Source: JANNNX01 sp031398745
Lineage (GTDB): Bacteria > Actinomycetota > Acidimicrobiia > Acidimicrobiales > CADCSY01
Direction: 5' to 3'
DNA: 48,811 bases
Assembly: GCA_031398745.1 (NCBI GenBank)
Contig: JANNNX010000010.1
Location: 1 to 48,811 of the forward strand
The translations under genes and the position numbers were made by a program. The notes under the pieces were generated by a model, which saw only the letters and a program-made list of their open reading frames with translations, searched no databases and was not told the DNA's origin. Shown in pieces: positions 48,387-48,811 of this stretch; the first letter of the stretch is position 1; the number at the start of each line of letters is the position of its first letter.

Positions 48387-48811
48387 ATGACCACGTTCAG
48401 GCGAACCTTCTTCGCCCTGTTGGCCGCGAGCGCCTTGGCGCTCTCGGCCTGCGCGAGCGAAGACGCCACGACCTCGGACAGCTCCGACTCGGGGAGCACG
48501 GTCGAAGACCCCGGCACCGACGGGACGGCCATCGGCTTCATCTACGTCGGCCCCAAGGACGACTTCGGCTACAACCAGGCGGCCTACCAGGGGAGCCTGG
48601 CGGTCGAGGACGAGTTCGGCAATGACTACGAGATCCTCCAGGCCGAGAACGTCCCGGAGACCTCCGACGTCGAGCAGACCGCCGAGAGCATGATCACCCA
48701 GGGCGCCAAGATCCTGTTCTTCACCAGCTACGGCTACAAGGACTACGCCCTCAACGTGGCCGCCGCCCACCCCGACGTGGTCGTGCTGCAGCAGGGCAAC
48801 ACCATCGACGG
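48387..48811 (+). CDS. BMP-family substrate-binding lipoprotein (3' end outside window)
   Basis: The first 141 codons of a basic-membrane-protein (PnrA-like) binding protein. It has a signal peptide with lipobox LALSAC, an Asp/Ser-rich linker, then the domain start AIGFIYVGPKDDFGYNQAAY and repeated Gly/Ile strands. It delivers nucleosides or similar ligands to the preceding permeases. GAAAGGAACC precedes the ATG. The gene continues past 48811. Confidence 0.9.
   Translation, partial: MTTFRRTFFALLAASALALSACASEDATTSDSSDSGSTVEDPGTDGTAIGFIYVGPKDDFGYNQAAYQGSLAVEDEFGNDYEILQAENVPETSDVEQTAESMITQGAKILFFTSYGYKDYALNVAAAHPDVVVLQQGNTID

Overview
The window is very GC-rich DNA with dense genes, frequent GTG starts and 4-base GTGA/ATGA overlaps. 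It encodes a mycothiol-type DinB protein, OtsA/OtsB trehalose enzymes, a SigF-like partner-switching module and a two-hairpin C-loop RNA of the 6C type. Together these point to an actinobacterium. An Acidimicrobiia-like lineage is my inference; no rRNA gene is present to settle it. Most of the window is ordinary chromosome, and one segment (about 5.7-11.2 kb) looks like an accessory island.

Layout: 0-2.3 kb methionine synthesis (metX, PLP sulfhydrylase/lyase). 2.4-5.6 kb a membrane-anchored unknown, an LCP cell-wall ligase, an Fpg/Nei DNA glycosylase, a small unknown and a DUF4202 protein. 5.63 kb tRNA-Gly, then an IS-like remnant and an island holding a DprA-like/phosphoribosyltransferase pair (ShosTA-like), a DUF433 antitoxin with a frameshifted DUF5615 toxin, a DinB/maleylpyruvate-isomerase-like gene, an AbrB-VapC pair and an RHH-VapC pair. 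11.3-15.8 kb TetR, an orphan peptide-type substrate-binding protein whose lipobox Cys is Ser, a HIT protein, an aldo/keto reductase and a divergent TetR. 15.6-18.8 kb bioA-bioF-bioD. 18.9-20.6 kb tRNA-Cys, TetR, cyclophilin, tRNA-Val. 20.6-24.5 kb an FAD monooxygenase cluster and a flavodoxin-like protein. 24.5-26 kb a stress trio (Dps, GlsB-type membrane protein, RsbW-like kinase). 26.1-30.2 kb otsA with an OtsB-GH15 fusion. 30.3-31.8 kb anti-anti-sigma, anti-sigma and sigma factor. 31.8-40.1 kb a metallopeptidase, two acyl-CoA-dehydrogenase-like flavoproteins, an acyltransferase-SGNH fusion, a class V aminotransferase and a quinone oxidoreductase. 40.1-43.7 kb citrate synthase, a short acyl-CoA carboxyltransferase and LysR. 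43.75 kb the 6C RNA. 43.9-48.8 kb a GntR regulator followed by a complete BMP-type (nucleoside) ABC importer whose binding lipoprotein runs off the window end.

How the parts work together: the island concentrates growth-inhibition modules beside a tRNA gene. The 24.5-31.8 kb block joins DNA/iron protection, trehalose metabolism and a partner-switch sigma system, suggesting one general-stress region. Several single genes carry a TANNNT -10-like hexamer only 6-8 bases before the start codon, which suggests widespread leaderless transcripts.
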